A DNA stretch of 64,000 nt, taken from the NCBI RefSeq assembly GCF_030160835.1, contig NZ_BSPC01000048.1, positions 157,846-221,845 of the forward strand, read 5' to 3'. This document shows, in pieces, positions 28,419 through 36,531 of this stretch; position 1 is the stretch's first letter, and each line of letters starts with the position of its first letter. The DNA is from Labrys miyagiensis (GTDB lineage Bacteria > Pseudomonadota > Alphaproteobacteria > Rhizobiales > Labraceae). Under the pieces are notes generated by a model. That model had not been told where the DNA came from. It saw nothing but the letters and a program-made list of their open reading frames with translations, and did no database searches. Made by a program: the position numbers and the translations under genes.

Positions 28419-28447
28419 TTGACGCCCCTCTGGCGCTCGTGTAGAAG
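28419..28447 (+). promoter_or_regulatory. Sigma-70-type promoter for rplM-rpsI
   Basis: TTGACG (28419-28424), exactly 17 bases, then TAGAAG (28442-28447). Transcription would begin near 28454, just before the structured leader that starts at 28459. Spacing and -35 are near consensus for an alphaproteobacterial housekeeping promoter. Confidence 0.65.
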
Positions 28448-28458
28448 CTCCCCAACTC

Positions 28459-28518
28459 GGCGGCCAAAGGGTTCCTTTGTCGGGACCCGGCTTGCAATGC
28501 AAGCCACTACTGGCCGCC
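28459..28518 (+). promoter_or_regulatory. Structured mRNA leader upstream of rplM (three-way junction)
   Basis: The closing stem GGCGGCC (28459-28465) pairs with GGCCGCC (28512-28518). Inside it are two perfect hairpins: AAAGG-GTT-CCTTT (28466-28478) and GGCTTGC-AAT-GCAAGCC (28489-28505), with GGGACCC between them. The element ends 47 bases before the rplM start. Ribosomal-protein operons are often autoregulated through such leaders, so binding by L13 or S9 is a reasonable guess; I cannot assign it to a named RNA family. Confidence 0.65.
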
Positions 28519-28565
28519 TTGTCGTTTTCAACCGTCGATCGACAGCGCAACCCCAGGCGAGACCC

Positions 28566-29027
28566 ATGTCCACCTATACGCTCAAGACCGCCGATATCGA
28601 GAAGAAGTGGGTCATCATCGACGCCAAGGGCCTGGTTGTGGGCCGCCTTGCCTCGGTGATCGCCATGCGTCTGCGCGGCAAGCACAAGCCGACCTACACG
28701 CCCAATCTCGACTGCGGCGACAACGTGATTGTCATCAATGCGGAGCAGGTGGTTTTCACCGGCCGCAAGCGCAATCAGAAGGTCTACTACCACCACACCG
28801 GGCATCCGGGTGGCATCAAGGAACGCACCGCCAAGTTCATCCTGGAGGGCAAGTTCCCCGAGCGCGTCGTTGAGAAGGCCGTGGAACGCATGGTTCCGCG
28901 TGGCCCCCTCGGCCGCAAGCAGATGCTCAACCTGCGCGTCTACAAGGGCACCGAGCATCCCCACGAGGCTCAGCAGCCCGAGGCGCTCGACGTTGGCGCC
29001 ATGAACGCCAAGAATGTGAAGGGCTGA
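28566..29027 (+). CDS. rplM: 50S ribosomal protein L13
   Basis: 153 residues. Signatures: [52 protein letters not shown] and [21 protein letters not shown]. Binds 23S rRNA early in large-subunit assembly. It is the first gene of the usual rplM-rpsI operon, with rpsI four bases downstream. The start is fixed by the conserved [15 protein letters not shown]-terminus. Confidence 0.98.
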   Translation: MSTYTLKTADIEKKWVIIDAKGLVVGRLASVIAMRLRGKHKPTYTPNLDCGDNVIVINAEQVVFTGRKRNQKVYYHHTGHPGGIKERTAKFILEGKFPERVVEKAVERMVPRGPLGRKQMLNLRVYKGTEHPHEAQQPEALDVGAMNAKNVKG

Positions 29028-29031
29028 TCCG

Positions 29032-29505
29032 ATGGCCGATACCCTCAATTCGCTTCAGTCGCTGGGTGAAGTGGCTGCTGCCGCCGAAGCCCCCAAGCAT
29101 GTCCAGAAGCTCGATGCCCATGGCCGCGCCTATGCCACCGGCAAGCGCAAGAACGCCATTGCCCGCGTGTGGATCAAGCCGGGCCCCGGCAAGGTCACCG
29201 TCAACGGCCGCGAGCTCGACGTGTACTTCGCCCGCCCCGTGCTGCGCATGCTGATCCAGCAGCCGCTCACGGTCGCCAACCGCGCCGGCCAGTATGACAT
29301 CAACATCACCGTCGCCGGTGGTGGTCTGTCCGGCCAGGCCGGCGCCGTCCGTCACGGCGTCTCCAAGGCCCTGACCTATTTCGAGCCGGAACTGCGTCCG
29401 GCCCTGAAGAAGGAAGGCTTCCTCACCCGCGACAGCCGCGTGGTCGAGCGCAAGAAGTACGGCCGCGCCAAGGCCCGCCGCTCCTTCCAGTTCTCGAAGC
29501 GTTAA
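29032..29505 (+). CDS. rpsI: 30S ribosomal protein S9
   Basis: 157 residues. Contains [18 protein letters not shown], the glycine-rich [19 protein letters not shown] and the C-terminal basic tail [13 protein letters not shown] that reaches the P-site tRNA. The N-terminal 30 residues ([17 protein letters not shown]) are the alphaproteobacterial extension. It is second in the operon and ends 22 bases before a strong terminator. Confidence 0.98.
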   Translation: MADTLNSLQSLGEVAAAAEAPKHVQKLDAHGRAYATGKRKNAIARVWIKPGPGKVTVNGRELDVYFARPVLRMLIQQPLTVANRAGQYDINITVAGGGLSGQAGAVRHGVSKALTYFEPELRPALKKEGFLTRDSRVVERKKYGRAKARRSFQFSKR

Positions 29506-29527
29506 GCTTTCTGGACTTCGATTTCGG

Positions 29528-29553
29528 AAAACCCCGCTTCGGCGGGGTTTTTT
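29528..29553 (+). terminator. Rho-independent terminator of rplM-rpsI
   Basis: Stem CCCCGC (29532-29537) with GCGGGG (29542-29547), extended by AAAA/TTTT, with a stable TTCG tetraloop and a run of six T at 29548-29553. It begins 22 bases after the rpsI stop. Confidence 0.93.
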
Positions 29554-29569
29554 ATTGGGATGCACACCT

Positions 29570-29672
29570 AGAGCAAAATGCGTTCGGGCAGGAGCTGATT
29601 TTTAAATTAACTTACTGGTATCAAAAGCATTTTGCGATTCTTGGTGATTCGATCTGAAAGTAAAACGCTCTA
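29570..29672. repeat. Dispersed repeat family A (long form)
   Basis: Begins AGAGCAAAATGC and ends GATTCGATCTGAAAG...AAAACGCTCT, with GCATTTTGCGATTCTTGG in the middle. Its reverse complement matches 7586-7689. Self-complementary ends (AGAG...CTCT) suggest it folds as one unit. Confidence 0.8.
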
Positions 29673-30380
29673 ATCCGTCCCGCAACGCGCAAACGCTCTC
29701 GTTCCCACGCCCTTTCCGGCTGGGTTGATGAGGAGACCGGGCGATGGCGGCTGCCGAGCAGCCGTGAAGGCAGGATCATGGAAGATGCAGGCCGCACTGT
29801 CGGTGCAGGCCGCCATCGCCCCGTTCCGGTTGCCTGGCCCGCTGACAAGGCGCGCAAGGCCACCTGTTTTTTCCGCCTTATGAAGGCGGAGGCGGGCCGG
29901 GAGCGGATGGCACGGACCATCCGAACCTGAGCCCAGCCGGCTCGGTGAAGGGGCTCAGCGCTGCAGTCCTGGCCGGACAGTGGCATAGGCCGTCTTCACC
30001 GCATCGGCGGGACGTGGGGACGAAGGCATTGCCGGGCTCAAGCCCTTCACGCTCCGTCCCGGGATCGTGTGGCACTTCCATGGGGTGCCGATCCCGTCTG
30101 TCCCGCTCGTCACCCTGGAGGCCGGCTTCGAGAGAAGCTGACCGCCGCGCACCTATCACCTGGATAGGCATCGGGTGGATGGAAGCGTTCGGAGCCGGGT
30201 TGATCATACACCGGCTGCTGACGCTTCATTCCGGGAGAGATGAGAGCATGGGAACGAAAGAAAATCAATATTTGTTGTCTTTCTGTTCAACGTAATCCAA
30301 CGCCTGTGTCATCGACGGAAGAAGGACGCTAGGCGGGGTGTTGTCTTGGTTCGAGTGTCTCGGTCGCGAAGGGTATTGCC

Positions 30381-30478
30381 TAAAGCGTTTTGCGATTTGA
30401 CGGCAAGAATCGCAAAGACGCGTCGAAACAAAGAGTTAGAGCAGAGCAGCGTTTGCGCTTAAACACGCTTTCTGCTCA
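30381..30478. repeat. Dispersed repeat family A (short-core form)
   Basis: Contains TAAAGCGTTTTGCGATTTGA, then AATCGCAAAGACGCGTCGAA and GAGCAGAG...GCTTTCTGCTC. It ends three bases before the lacI stop codon, so it may serve as the 3' end signal of that gene. Confidence 0.8.
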
Positions 30479-30481
30479 CCA

Positions 30482-31540
30482 TCACTTCTTCGCCGCTGCC
30501 GTCGACTCCCGCACCACCAGCTCCGTCTCGAACTCCCGGCGCTGGATGTCGCCACTGTCTCCAAGGATCATCTCGACGGCGAGTTGGCCCATGTCGTGGA
30601 TCGGCTGGGCGATGGTGGTCAGGGGCGGCCGGAACTGAGCGCCTTCGGCGACGCCGTCGAAGCCGATGACCGAGACATCGCCGGGCACCGACAGTCCGCG
30701 CTCGGCCAGCCAGGTGATGGCGGCGAAGGCGATGCGGTCGGACATGCAGAGCAGCGCCGTGGGCGGATCGGCGGCTGCGAAGATCTGTCCGAGACCCTCG
30801 CGGAGGGCCTCCTCATGCTCGCTCTGCGTCTCCAGGACAGGAATGCCGGCCGTGTCGACGCCGAAACCCGCGAGCACGTCGAAATAGCCGGCCACGCGGT
30901 CGCGCGAGGTCGAGTAGATGCCGGCCTGAACGTCCGCCAGGGTCACGAAGCCGTAATGCTCGTCCGTGAGGGGCGTGGCGAGGATGGCGAATTTGCGGTG
31001 GCCGAGGCCAGCCAGGTGCCGGGCGGCCAGGCGGGCGCCGGCGAAATTGTCGACGCCGATAGCCGAGATCGTTTCGTCCTTGGTGCCGAGATGCAATGCC
31101 ACGAAAGGCAGCTGCCGCTCGCGCGTGAGCTCGACCAGCCGCGGGCCCTCGTCGATGCAGAAGAGAATGAAACCGTCGACCAGGGCGCTCTGCACATTCC
31201 AGGCGAGTCTCTGCTCGTTCATGGCCGAGACCAGGGCGATGCCGGCGCTATGGGCGTCGCAAGCCTGCGAGATCGCCGCCATCATGGCGCGCGCATAGGG
31301 GTCCTCGAAGAAGTAGGAGAGGGGCTCGGCCGTCACCAGCCCGATGGCGTTGACCTTGCCGGCCCGCAGCAGCCTGCCTTTGGGATCGGGACCGCGATAG
31401 CCGAGGGAGCGCGCCACGTCTCTCACACGTTCGCGCACCTCATCGCGCACCAGATGGGGCCGGTTGAAGACATTCGAGGCGGTGCCCTGCGAGACCCCGG
31501 CCGCCTTGGCGATATCCACGAGACGAACGACCTTCTCCAA
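30482..31540 (-). CDS. LacI-family transcriptional regulator
   Basis: 352 residues. The N-terminal HTH reads VRLVDIAKAAGVSQGTASNV, with hinge VARSLGYRGPDPKGRLLRAG, followed by a periplasmic-binding-like effector domain with NEQRLAWNVQSALVDGFILF and PGDVSVIGFDGVAE. The sugar ligand is unknown. The start is TTG at 31540, with GGAG eight bases upstream. Three TTGAATCGATTCAA-type palindromes lie between it and a small rightward ORF, strongly suggesting autogenous and divergent control. Confidence 0.93.
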   Translation of the reverse strand: MEKVVRLVDIAKAAGVSQGTASNVFNRPHLVRDEVRERVRDVARSLGYRGPDPKGRLLRAGKVNAIGLVTAEPLSYFFEDPYARAMMAAISQACDAHSAGIALVSAMNEQRLAWNVQSALVDGFILFCIDEGPRLVELTRERQLPFVALHLGTKDETISAIGVDNFAGARLAARHLAGLGHRKFAILATPLTDEHYGFVTLADVQAGIYSTSRDRVAGYFDVLAGFGVDTAGIPVLETQSEHEEALREGLGQIFAAADPPTALLCMSDRIAFAAITWLAERGLSVPGDVSVIGFDGVAEGAQFRPPLTTIAQPIHDMGQLAVEMILGDSGDIQRREFETELVVRESTAAAKK

Positions 31541-31582
31541 ATTCCGTTCTCCGCCGCTTGCAGGGGCACGATAGACCTGGCT

Positions 31583-31707
31583 TTGGATCGATTCAATTTT
31601 CTTGACAGCGACGATTTCACGTTCTAGATTTGAATCGATTCAAAGGCAGATAATGTGCCCAACACAGATGTTGGGTTTATTTAGCAACTTTCTTTGAATC
31701 GATTCAA
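31583..31707. promoter_or_regulatory. Triple LacI-type operator with rightward promoter
   Basis: Three copies of the palindrome TTGAATCGATTCAA: 31583-31596 (one mismatch, TTGGATC), 31629-31644 (perfect over 16 bases) and 31694-31707 (perfect). Centres are 47 and 64 bases apart. A rightward promoter TTGACA (31602-31607), 17-base spacer, TAGATT (31625-31630) puts its -10 and start point on the middle operator, so binding would block it and loops could form between sites. The central CG is typical of LacI-family operators. Confidence 0.8.
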
Positions 31708-31731
31708 TACCTTTAACACAGGGAGCCGGCC

Positions 31732-31941
31732 ATGATTCCCGCCAGCTATTTTTTCAAGAACGTCCAATGCCGTCAGTGGGAACAACCCGAATTGCCGGAG
31801 GGAGTTCCTGCCGAGGCCGTCCGCAGCGAGGAGCAGGGCTGGCTTCGCAGCCTCGTCGCAGCCTTCCGAGCCCGGCTCGTCGGGGATGCGAAGAAGGATC
31901 GGAAGTCGCAGCCGCAGTGCATCTCACCCCTGAGAGGCTGA
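31732..31941 (+). CDS. Small protein behind a LacI-type operator array
   Basis: 69 residues: MIPASYFFKNVQCRQWEQPE, then a helix RSLVAAFRARLVGDAKKDRK and a tail that looks like run-on (QPQCISPLRG). GGGAG six bases before the ATG is a good ribosome site, and the triple operator directly upstream says this start is regulated. I recognise no family. It may be the first gene of a sugar-use operon whose remaining genes have been lost, because the next gene is an unrelated ATPase. Confidence 0.55.
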   Translation: MIPASYFFKNVQCRQWEQPELPEGVPAEAVRSEEQGWLRSLVAAFRARLVGDAKKDRKSQPQCISPLRG

Positions 31942-32059
31942 ACGATTGCACGAGGCCGGGAGGGCTGCGACCATCATGTGAAGATGAGCGGACGAGAATC
32001 ATCCTGCCTGGTGGCAGGATTGGCTACTCGCCAAGCTGTTTCCACACCGATAGGCGCCC

Positions 32060-33208
32060 ATGTCCTTTTCCGTCCGCGATATCTGGTTCAAGGGCTACCG
32101 CTCCCTGCGCTCCATCCATTTCGAGGTCGGCGATCTCACCGTGTTCGTCGGCGCCAATGGCGCCGGCAAGACAAATCTCTATCGCGGTCTGCAATTGATC
32201 CAGGCCGCCGCGCAGGGCTCCTTCGCCCACGAGCTGGCGCGTGAAGGGGGCCTCGCGGCGGCGCTGTGGGCCGGGATGCGCCCGAAGAACGAGCCGGCGC
32301 GCATTCATCTCGATGTCGGGCTGATCAACGAGAGCATGCGTTATCGCTATCGCATCGAGGCGGGGCTGGTGCAGCAGGCGGGCGGGACGATCCTCGGGAC
32401 CGGATTTCTCGGTGAGCCGCAGGTCAAGGTGGAGACCCTCAAATTCAGCCATCGCGGGCGCGAGCGGACGGTCCTGGAGCGCAAGGGGCCAGGGGTGACC
32501 ATCCTCGGCCTGGATGGCAAGCGCCGTTCGTTCGGCGTGCCGCTGCTCGCTTCCGAGACCGCCCTGGCGATCCTCCATGATGCCGATCGCCTGGCCGATA
32601 TCGCTGCGGTGCGCCGCACCCTTCTGGAATGGCGCTTCTATCACGGCCTGCGCACTGACCGGGACTCGCCGATGCGCCAGCCCTGCCATGCCGTGACCAC
32701 GCCGACCCTGGCTTCCGATGGCCATGACCTTGCCGCCGTCTTCGCCACGCTGGTGCATATCCGCGCCGATGCCGCAGCGCTGCAGGAATGCATCGACGAA
32801 GCCTTTCCCGGCGCCCGGCTGGTGGTGCCGATGCCGGACCGCATGGCATCCTTCGGCATGGTCTTTCCCGACAACCCCAAACGCGTCTACGAGGCGAACG
32901 AACTTTCCGACGGCACCCTGCGCTACCTGGCACTGGCCGGTGCGCTCCTCTCCGCCCGCCTGCCGCCCTTCATCGCTCTCAACGAACCCGAGGCGAGCCT
33001 GCATCCCGACCTGCTCGCACCTCTCGCCGGCATGATCGCGCGGGCGTCGCAGCGAGCCCAGATCTGGCTGGTGACGCATTCAAAGGCGCTGGCGGATGCA
33101 ATCGAGGCCCTGTCCGGCGTGCCACCCCACCGCGTCATCAAGCGGGACGGCGAGACCTGGCTGGACGGCCTCCGGTTGGGTGGGGATTTCGCAGACGAGG
33201 ACGACTAA
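32060..33208 (+). CDS. RecF/SMC-like AAA family ATPase
   Basis: 382 residues. Walker A GANGAGKTNL at about 31-40, an ABC-type signature ELSDGTLRYLALAGALL, Walker B PFIALNEPEASLHPDLL and a switch His in WLVTHSKALA. No coiled-coil hinge is long enough for a true SMC. This stand-alone group is seen with or without nuclease partners in DNA repair and defence systems; no partner (OLD/TOPRIM nuclease, reverse transcriptase) lies next to it here. Its stop codon falls in a family A repeat. Confidence 0.88.
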   Translation: MSFSVRDIWFKGYRSLRSIHFEVGDLTVFVGANGAGKTNLYRGLQLIQAAAQGSFAHELAREGGLAAALWAGMRPKNEPARIHLDVGLINESMRYRYRIEAGLVQQAGGTILGTGFLGEPQVKVETLKFSHRGRERTVLERKGPGVTILGLDGKRRSFGVPLLASETALAILHDADRLADIAAVRRTLLEWRFYHGLRTDRDSPMRQPCHAVTTPTLASDGHDLAAVFATLVHIRADAAALQECIDEAFPGARLVVPMPDRMASFGMVFPDNPKRVYEANELSDGTLRYLALAGALLSARLPPFIALNEPEASLHPDLLAPLAGMIARASQRAQIWLVTHSKALADAIEALSGVPPHRVIKRDGETWLDGLRLGGDFADEDD

Positions 33209-33256
33209 AGCGTTTTGCGATTCTTGCCGCTCTCGTCAAATCGCAATACGCCTTAG
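33206..33256. repeat. Dispersed repeat family A (short form) at the ATPase stop
   Basis: Begins with the ATPase stop, TAAAGCGTTTTGCGATTC, and ends AATCGCAATACGCCTTA; the ends pair with each other over GCGTTTTGCGATT/AATCGCAATACGC with a mismatch. It lies between the convergent ATPase and SHOCT genes and probably terminates one or both. Confidence 0.75.
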
Positions 33257-33261
33257 GCCTC

Positions 33262-34113
33262 TCAAAGGCGGCTGAGCAATTCCATCTTCTTCGTAGCGAA
33301 TTCCTCATTGGTGAGGATGCCCTTCTCCCGCAGAGCGGCCAGGCCTTCGATCGTCCTCAGGATATCGTCCATGCTGGAGGGCGCTGCCCGTGCCGAAACC
33401 GTGGCCGATGATGGCGGTTCGTCCGCGGCGGCTGGCGCGAGCGCGGTTGCCCGGAACGGAGCCGCGGCGGGGGCCGAAGGATCCGGGGCCTTGTTCGTAT
33501 CGGCCTGCTGGCCTTCCGGCTCGACCAGCGGCAGCCCGGCGACCTTCACCAGGCCGAACTGGCTTGTGAACGACAGCGATTGATCGCCACTCTGCTGCTG
33601 GGAAAAGCCATACAGGTTGTGGTTGCCGGTGTCGTAGACCCTAATGTGGCCGCCCTCGAGAATGGCGAGCCGACGATGATCGGGGAAGAAGGCATAGCGC
33701 ATGTCATTCTGGGCGCCTGAGGATGAGGGATGGCCGAGGTCCGCCGGCCACCACTGGCCGCTTGCCGCTCTCCCCTCGACGAACAGGCTGACGCCGGCCT
33801 CGCCCTGGCCTTGGGACTGATGGCTCTTTGGCCCAGCCCACAAGGAGGGCTGGCCCTGCACGAGAGCGGCGAGTTCATTGCACAGCGCATCGACGCGGTA
33901 TTTCAGGCCCTGGTTGAACATGTCGCCGACCATGATCATGCCACCCTGCGACCATTGCCCCATGCCGCCGAGATCGGGGTGATTGAACTGGGCCTGGGTG
34001 CCGTTCCCCCTGACGAGCGCGTCGAGAAGCACGAGCACGGCCTCCGTGCTGATGGCGTGGCGGCTGGCGATCTCGTCCATGAGACGGCGGCCCTCGGGGG
34101 TGAGGTTCTGCAT
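33262..34113 (-). CDS. SHOCT-domain protein
   Basis: 283 residues. The C-terminal SHOCT motif is SMDDILRTIEGLAALREKGILTNEEFATKKMELLSRL in function, positions 246-283 (short helical oligomerisation segment). The N-terminal part (MQNLTPEGRRLMDEIASRHA, GQWSQGGMIMVGDMFNQG) is a recurring alphaproteobacterial architecture of unknown role; a Pro/Ala-rich linker joins them. No signal peptide. Proteins with SHOCT tails often act at membranes or bind nucleic acid, but nothing specific can be said. Confidence 0.88.
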   Translation of the reverse strand: MQNLTPEGRRLMDEIASRHAISTEAVLVLLDALVRGNGTQAQFNHPDLGGMGQWSQGGMIMVGDMFNQGLKYRVDALCNELAALVQGQPSLWAGPKSHQSQGQGEAGVSLFVEGRAASGQWWPADLGHPSSSGAQNDMRYAFFPDHRRLAILEGGHIRVYDTGNHNLYGFSQQQSGDQSLSFTSQFGLVKVAGLPLVEPEGQQADTNKAPDPSAPAAAPFRATALAPAAADEPPSSATVSARAAPSSMDDILRTIEGLAALREKGILTNEEFATKKMELLSRL

Positions 34114-34486
34114 GAGGAGGCTTCCTGCCTGTTGCGGATGGCGAAGTGCGAACGCCGCCTATCTTCCTATAGGGGCCGCGCTGCGAAAGTAAGCGCCTTG
34201 ATGGCATCCGGCCTGCTCAATCATGCCTCCGGTGCCCTTCTGCCCGGGAACGTTTTCAGCCCTCAATCGTTTCATCCAAGAGATGTAGGTGGCATTTTTT
34301 GCTGTTTTCTGCCGCTTCATCATCGGCCGAAGGAGAACAGCGGCAGGCCGGTGAACACTCTTTCCGAACTGCGACATTCAAGGAAACGAAAGGCCGGGAT
34401 CCACAGGGATCCCGGCCTCTCTCGATGGTACTGTGCGGCGCTATATCACTCAGAAAAGCCGCAGCCGGTTCTGGATAGATCAGTCG
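34114..34486. other. Gap between the SHOCT and PRC-barrel genes
   Basis: No gene recognised. It holds a strong leftward terminator for the PRC-barrel gene at 34392-34417 and must hold the promoter of the SHOCT gene; an AT-rich tract (TTTTTTGCTGTTTTCTG) lies at about 34293-34310. Confidence 0.4.
34392..34417 (-). terminator. Hairpin terminator after the PRC-barrel gene
   Basis: Perfect 11-base stem GGCCGGGATCC (34392-34402) with GGATCCCGGCC (34407-34417), loop ACAG. On the minus strand it is followed by TTTCGTTTCC, a T-rich tail; it lies 70 bases past the stop of the leftward PRC-barrel gene. Confidence 0.75.
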
Positions 34487-35044
34487 TTATTGGCTTGCGG
34501 CCTCCGAGGCGAACTTGAAGTCGGGGGCGGACTGGAGTTGCTCCTTGGTCATCGCCAGCAGGCCTCGATAAGGATAATCCTGCACCTCGTTCTGAAGTGC
34601 GGCGGCAGGAGCGGGCATTGGGGTAGTCGGTCCCGCGCCACCAGTCGGTCCAGCCGGTGGTGCGGCTGCCGGATTCGGCTGCGGCGGTGGCGTGTCTACC
34701 CAGGATATGGCCGTGTAGGGCAGGGCGACGTTTTTCTGTCCGATGCCCAGGAAGCCGCCGACACCGATGACCACACCGATGATCGAGCCCTTCTTGTCGA
34801 CGAGCAACTCATTGACCTTGCCGATATTCTCATCCTGCGGATTATAGATCTTGACGCCGACTAGCTCGCTCGCCCGATACTGGCCGGGGTCTGCCTTGGT
34901 GATGAAGGTCGCAGCCGCCGGGGCAGCTGTCGCCTGCGGTTGCTGCATCGTCTGCGGTTGGTTCGCCTGCTGTGCTTGCGCGATGGCGGGCACCGCCAGC
35001 ATCGTGGCAAGCGCAAGAGCATAGGTTACTGTCTTGTGGGCCAT
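34487..35044 (-). CDS. PRC-barrel domain protein, exported
   Basis: 185 residues. A signal peptide ends at AIAQAQQ, followed by a Gln/Ala-rich low-complexity linker. The PRC-barrel (about 55-120) contains GQYRASELVGVKIYNPQDE, IGKVNELLVDKKGSIIGVVI and KNVALPYTAISW. The C-terminal third is Pro/Ala-rich. Periplasmic PRC-barrel proteins are frequent in Rhizobiales; their ligand is unknown. It stands alone, with its own terminator. Confidence 0.9.
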   Translation of the reverse strand: MAHKTVTYALALATMLAVPAIAQAQQANQPQTMQQPQATAAPAAATFITKADPGQYRASELVGVKIYNPQDENIGKVNELLVDKKGSIIGVVIGVGGFLGIGQKNVALPYTAISWVDTPPPQPNPAAAPPAGPTGGAGPTTPMPAPAAALQNEVQDYPYRGLLAMTKEQLQSAPDFKFASEAASQ

Positions 35045-35179
35045 GAAAACCTCCTCTCATGAGCCAGTCCCACCATAAAACGTGCGGAAAAGCGGGATGT
35101 TCCTCTTTTCTCCCGCTTCGGGTGGCGGCGAGCGCTGCTTTCCCGTATAGGCGCGGGACCCTTGAGAAGGAGAAACCGC

Positions 35180-36223
35180 GTGCCCCGCACTTGGCTCGAT
35201 GGCGCCATTTCCAGGATCGAGGCGGATTTCGCCCGTTCCGCCGACACCCATCTCGTCAGCCTGCCGATCGGCGGGGAGATCGACCTCTTCTTCAAGGACG
35301 AGACCACCCATCCCAGCGGCAGCCTGAAACACCGCCTGGCGCGTTCCCTCTTCCTCTACGCCCTGTGCAATGGCTGGGTGCATGAGGACACCACCATCAT
35401 CGAGGCCTCTTCCGGCTCGACCGCGATCAGCGAGGCCTAATTCGCCCGCCTGCTCGGCCTGCCCTTCATCGCCGTGGTGCCACGCTCCACCTCCGCGGAA
35501 AAACGGGCGCAGATCGAGTTCTATGGCGGCCAGCTGCATCTGGTCGACAGTGCCGATGCGGTCTACGAGGCCTCGCGCCAGCTTGCCCGCGAGACCAACG
35601 GCCATTTCATGGACCAGTTCACCTTCGCAGAGCGGGCGACGGACTGGCGCGGCAACAACAATATCGCCGAGTCCGTCTTCAACCAGATGGCGCGCGAACG
35701 GCAGCCGACCCCGGCCTGGATCGTGGTCGGGGCCGGCACGGGTGGCACCTCGGCAACCTTCGGCCGCTTCGTGCGCTATCGCCGCCATGCCACGAAGATC
35801 GCCGTGGCGGATCCCGAGAATTCTGTGTTCACGCCTTACCACGCCAGCGGCGACCGCAGCCTGGTCGCGGCCGTCGGCAGTCGCATCGAGGGCATCGGAC
35901 GCCCGCGCGTCGAGCCCTCCTTCATCCGTGACGTGGTCGACGAGATGATACCGGTCGAGGATCTCGATTCCATCGCCGCCATGCGGGTGCTCTCGCGGCT
36001 GCTGGGACGGCGAGTCGGCCCCTCCACGGGCACCAACTTCATCGGCGTGCTGGCCCTGCGCCGCCGCATGATCGAGGCAGGGAAAGCGGGCTCCATCGTC
36101 TCGCTGATCTGCGATTCCGGCGAACGCTATGCCGATCTGTTCGACGACGGCTGCGTCGCCGGCCGCTTCGGGGAAGGGTTGGCGGAGAGGGTTGCGGCTG
36201 TGAGGACGCAGATCCGTCCCTGA
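35180..36223 (+). pseudogene. Cysteine synthase-like PLP enzyme, interrupted by an in-frame stop
   Basis: The frame from GTG 35180 (AAGGAG seven bases upstream) encodes a fold-type II PLP protein: PLP lysine at codon 50 in [25 protein letters not shown], then TAA at codon 87 (35438-35440), then the same frame continues for 260 codons with [36 protein letters not shown] and [13 protein letters not shown] to a normal end at 36223. The family usually has Tyr at codon 87 (EAYFA), so one base change TAC or TAT to TAA explains it. No frameshift is needed. Otherwise intact, so loss is recent or the stop is read through. Confidence 0.85.
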
Positions 36224-36257
36224 TGGGTGCTGGCGTTGCGGGTGGGATGCAGCGAAC

Positions 36258-36330
36258 GCGGAGGGGCGATCACCGATCGCCCTCTTACCTTGATGTATGG
36301 ACGCAGCGTTCCCAAGATTGTCGATCTCTA
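36258..36330. repeat. Hairpin family H, copy 2 (degraded)
   Basis: CGGAGGGGCGATCACCGATCGCC matches the arm of the element at 4670-4764, and the middle ATGTATG...AAGATTG is shared, but the second arm is altered. A separate small hairpin, CTTCGGCACAGCCGAAG, follows at about 36335-36351. It lies just past the broken cysteine-synthase-like gene. Confidence 0.55.
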
Positions 36331-36450
36331 GCCCTTCGGCACAGCCGAAGTGGCGGGATCGACACTCCAAGTTTGGCGCGTCCTTTACTGCGAAAGTGGT
36401 TCTTCCACCCTTCTTGCGCACAAGGGCAAGCGCGGCTAATATCCTTGAAA

Positions 36451-36474
36451 CTAAACGTTTAGCTAAACGTTTAA
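36451..36474. promoter_or_regulatory. Tandem LacI-type palindromes upstream of the phyH-like gene
   Basis: CTAAACGTTTAG (36451-36462) is directly followed by CTAAACGTTTAA (36463-36474). Each is a palindrome with central CG, the pattern of LacI-family operators. TTGAAA immediately precedes them and may be a -35 element. They lie 58 bases before the phyH-like start and 1.3 kb before a LacI regulator, the likely binding protein. Confidence 0.7.
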
Positions 36475-36531
36475 TCCATGCTTCTGCAAAATTCCAAGAG
36501 TGATTCAATCACCGCAGATTGGAGGAAAAGG

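Larger units (their letters stand above)
29554..30481. other. Long gap between rpsI and lacI: two family A repeats, no clear gene
   Basis: More than 900 bases. Family A copies occupy 29570-29672 and 30381-30478. Between them, frames on both strands are low-complexity (Arg/Pro/Ser-rich) and match no family I know. A short inverted repeat GGCCGCAC...GTGCAGGCC lies near 29790-29810. The residue 30230-30350 is AT-richer. It could be decayed coding sequence, but nothing is identifiable. Confidence 0.4.
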
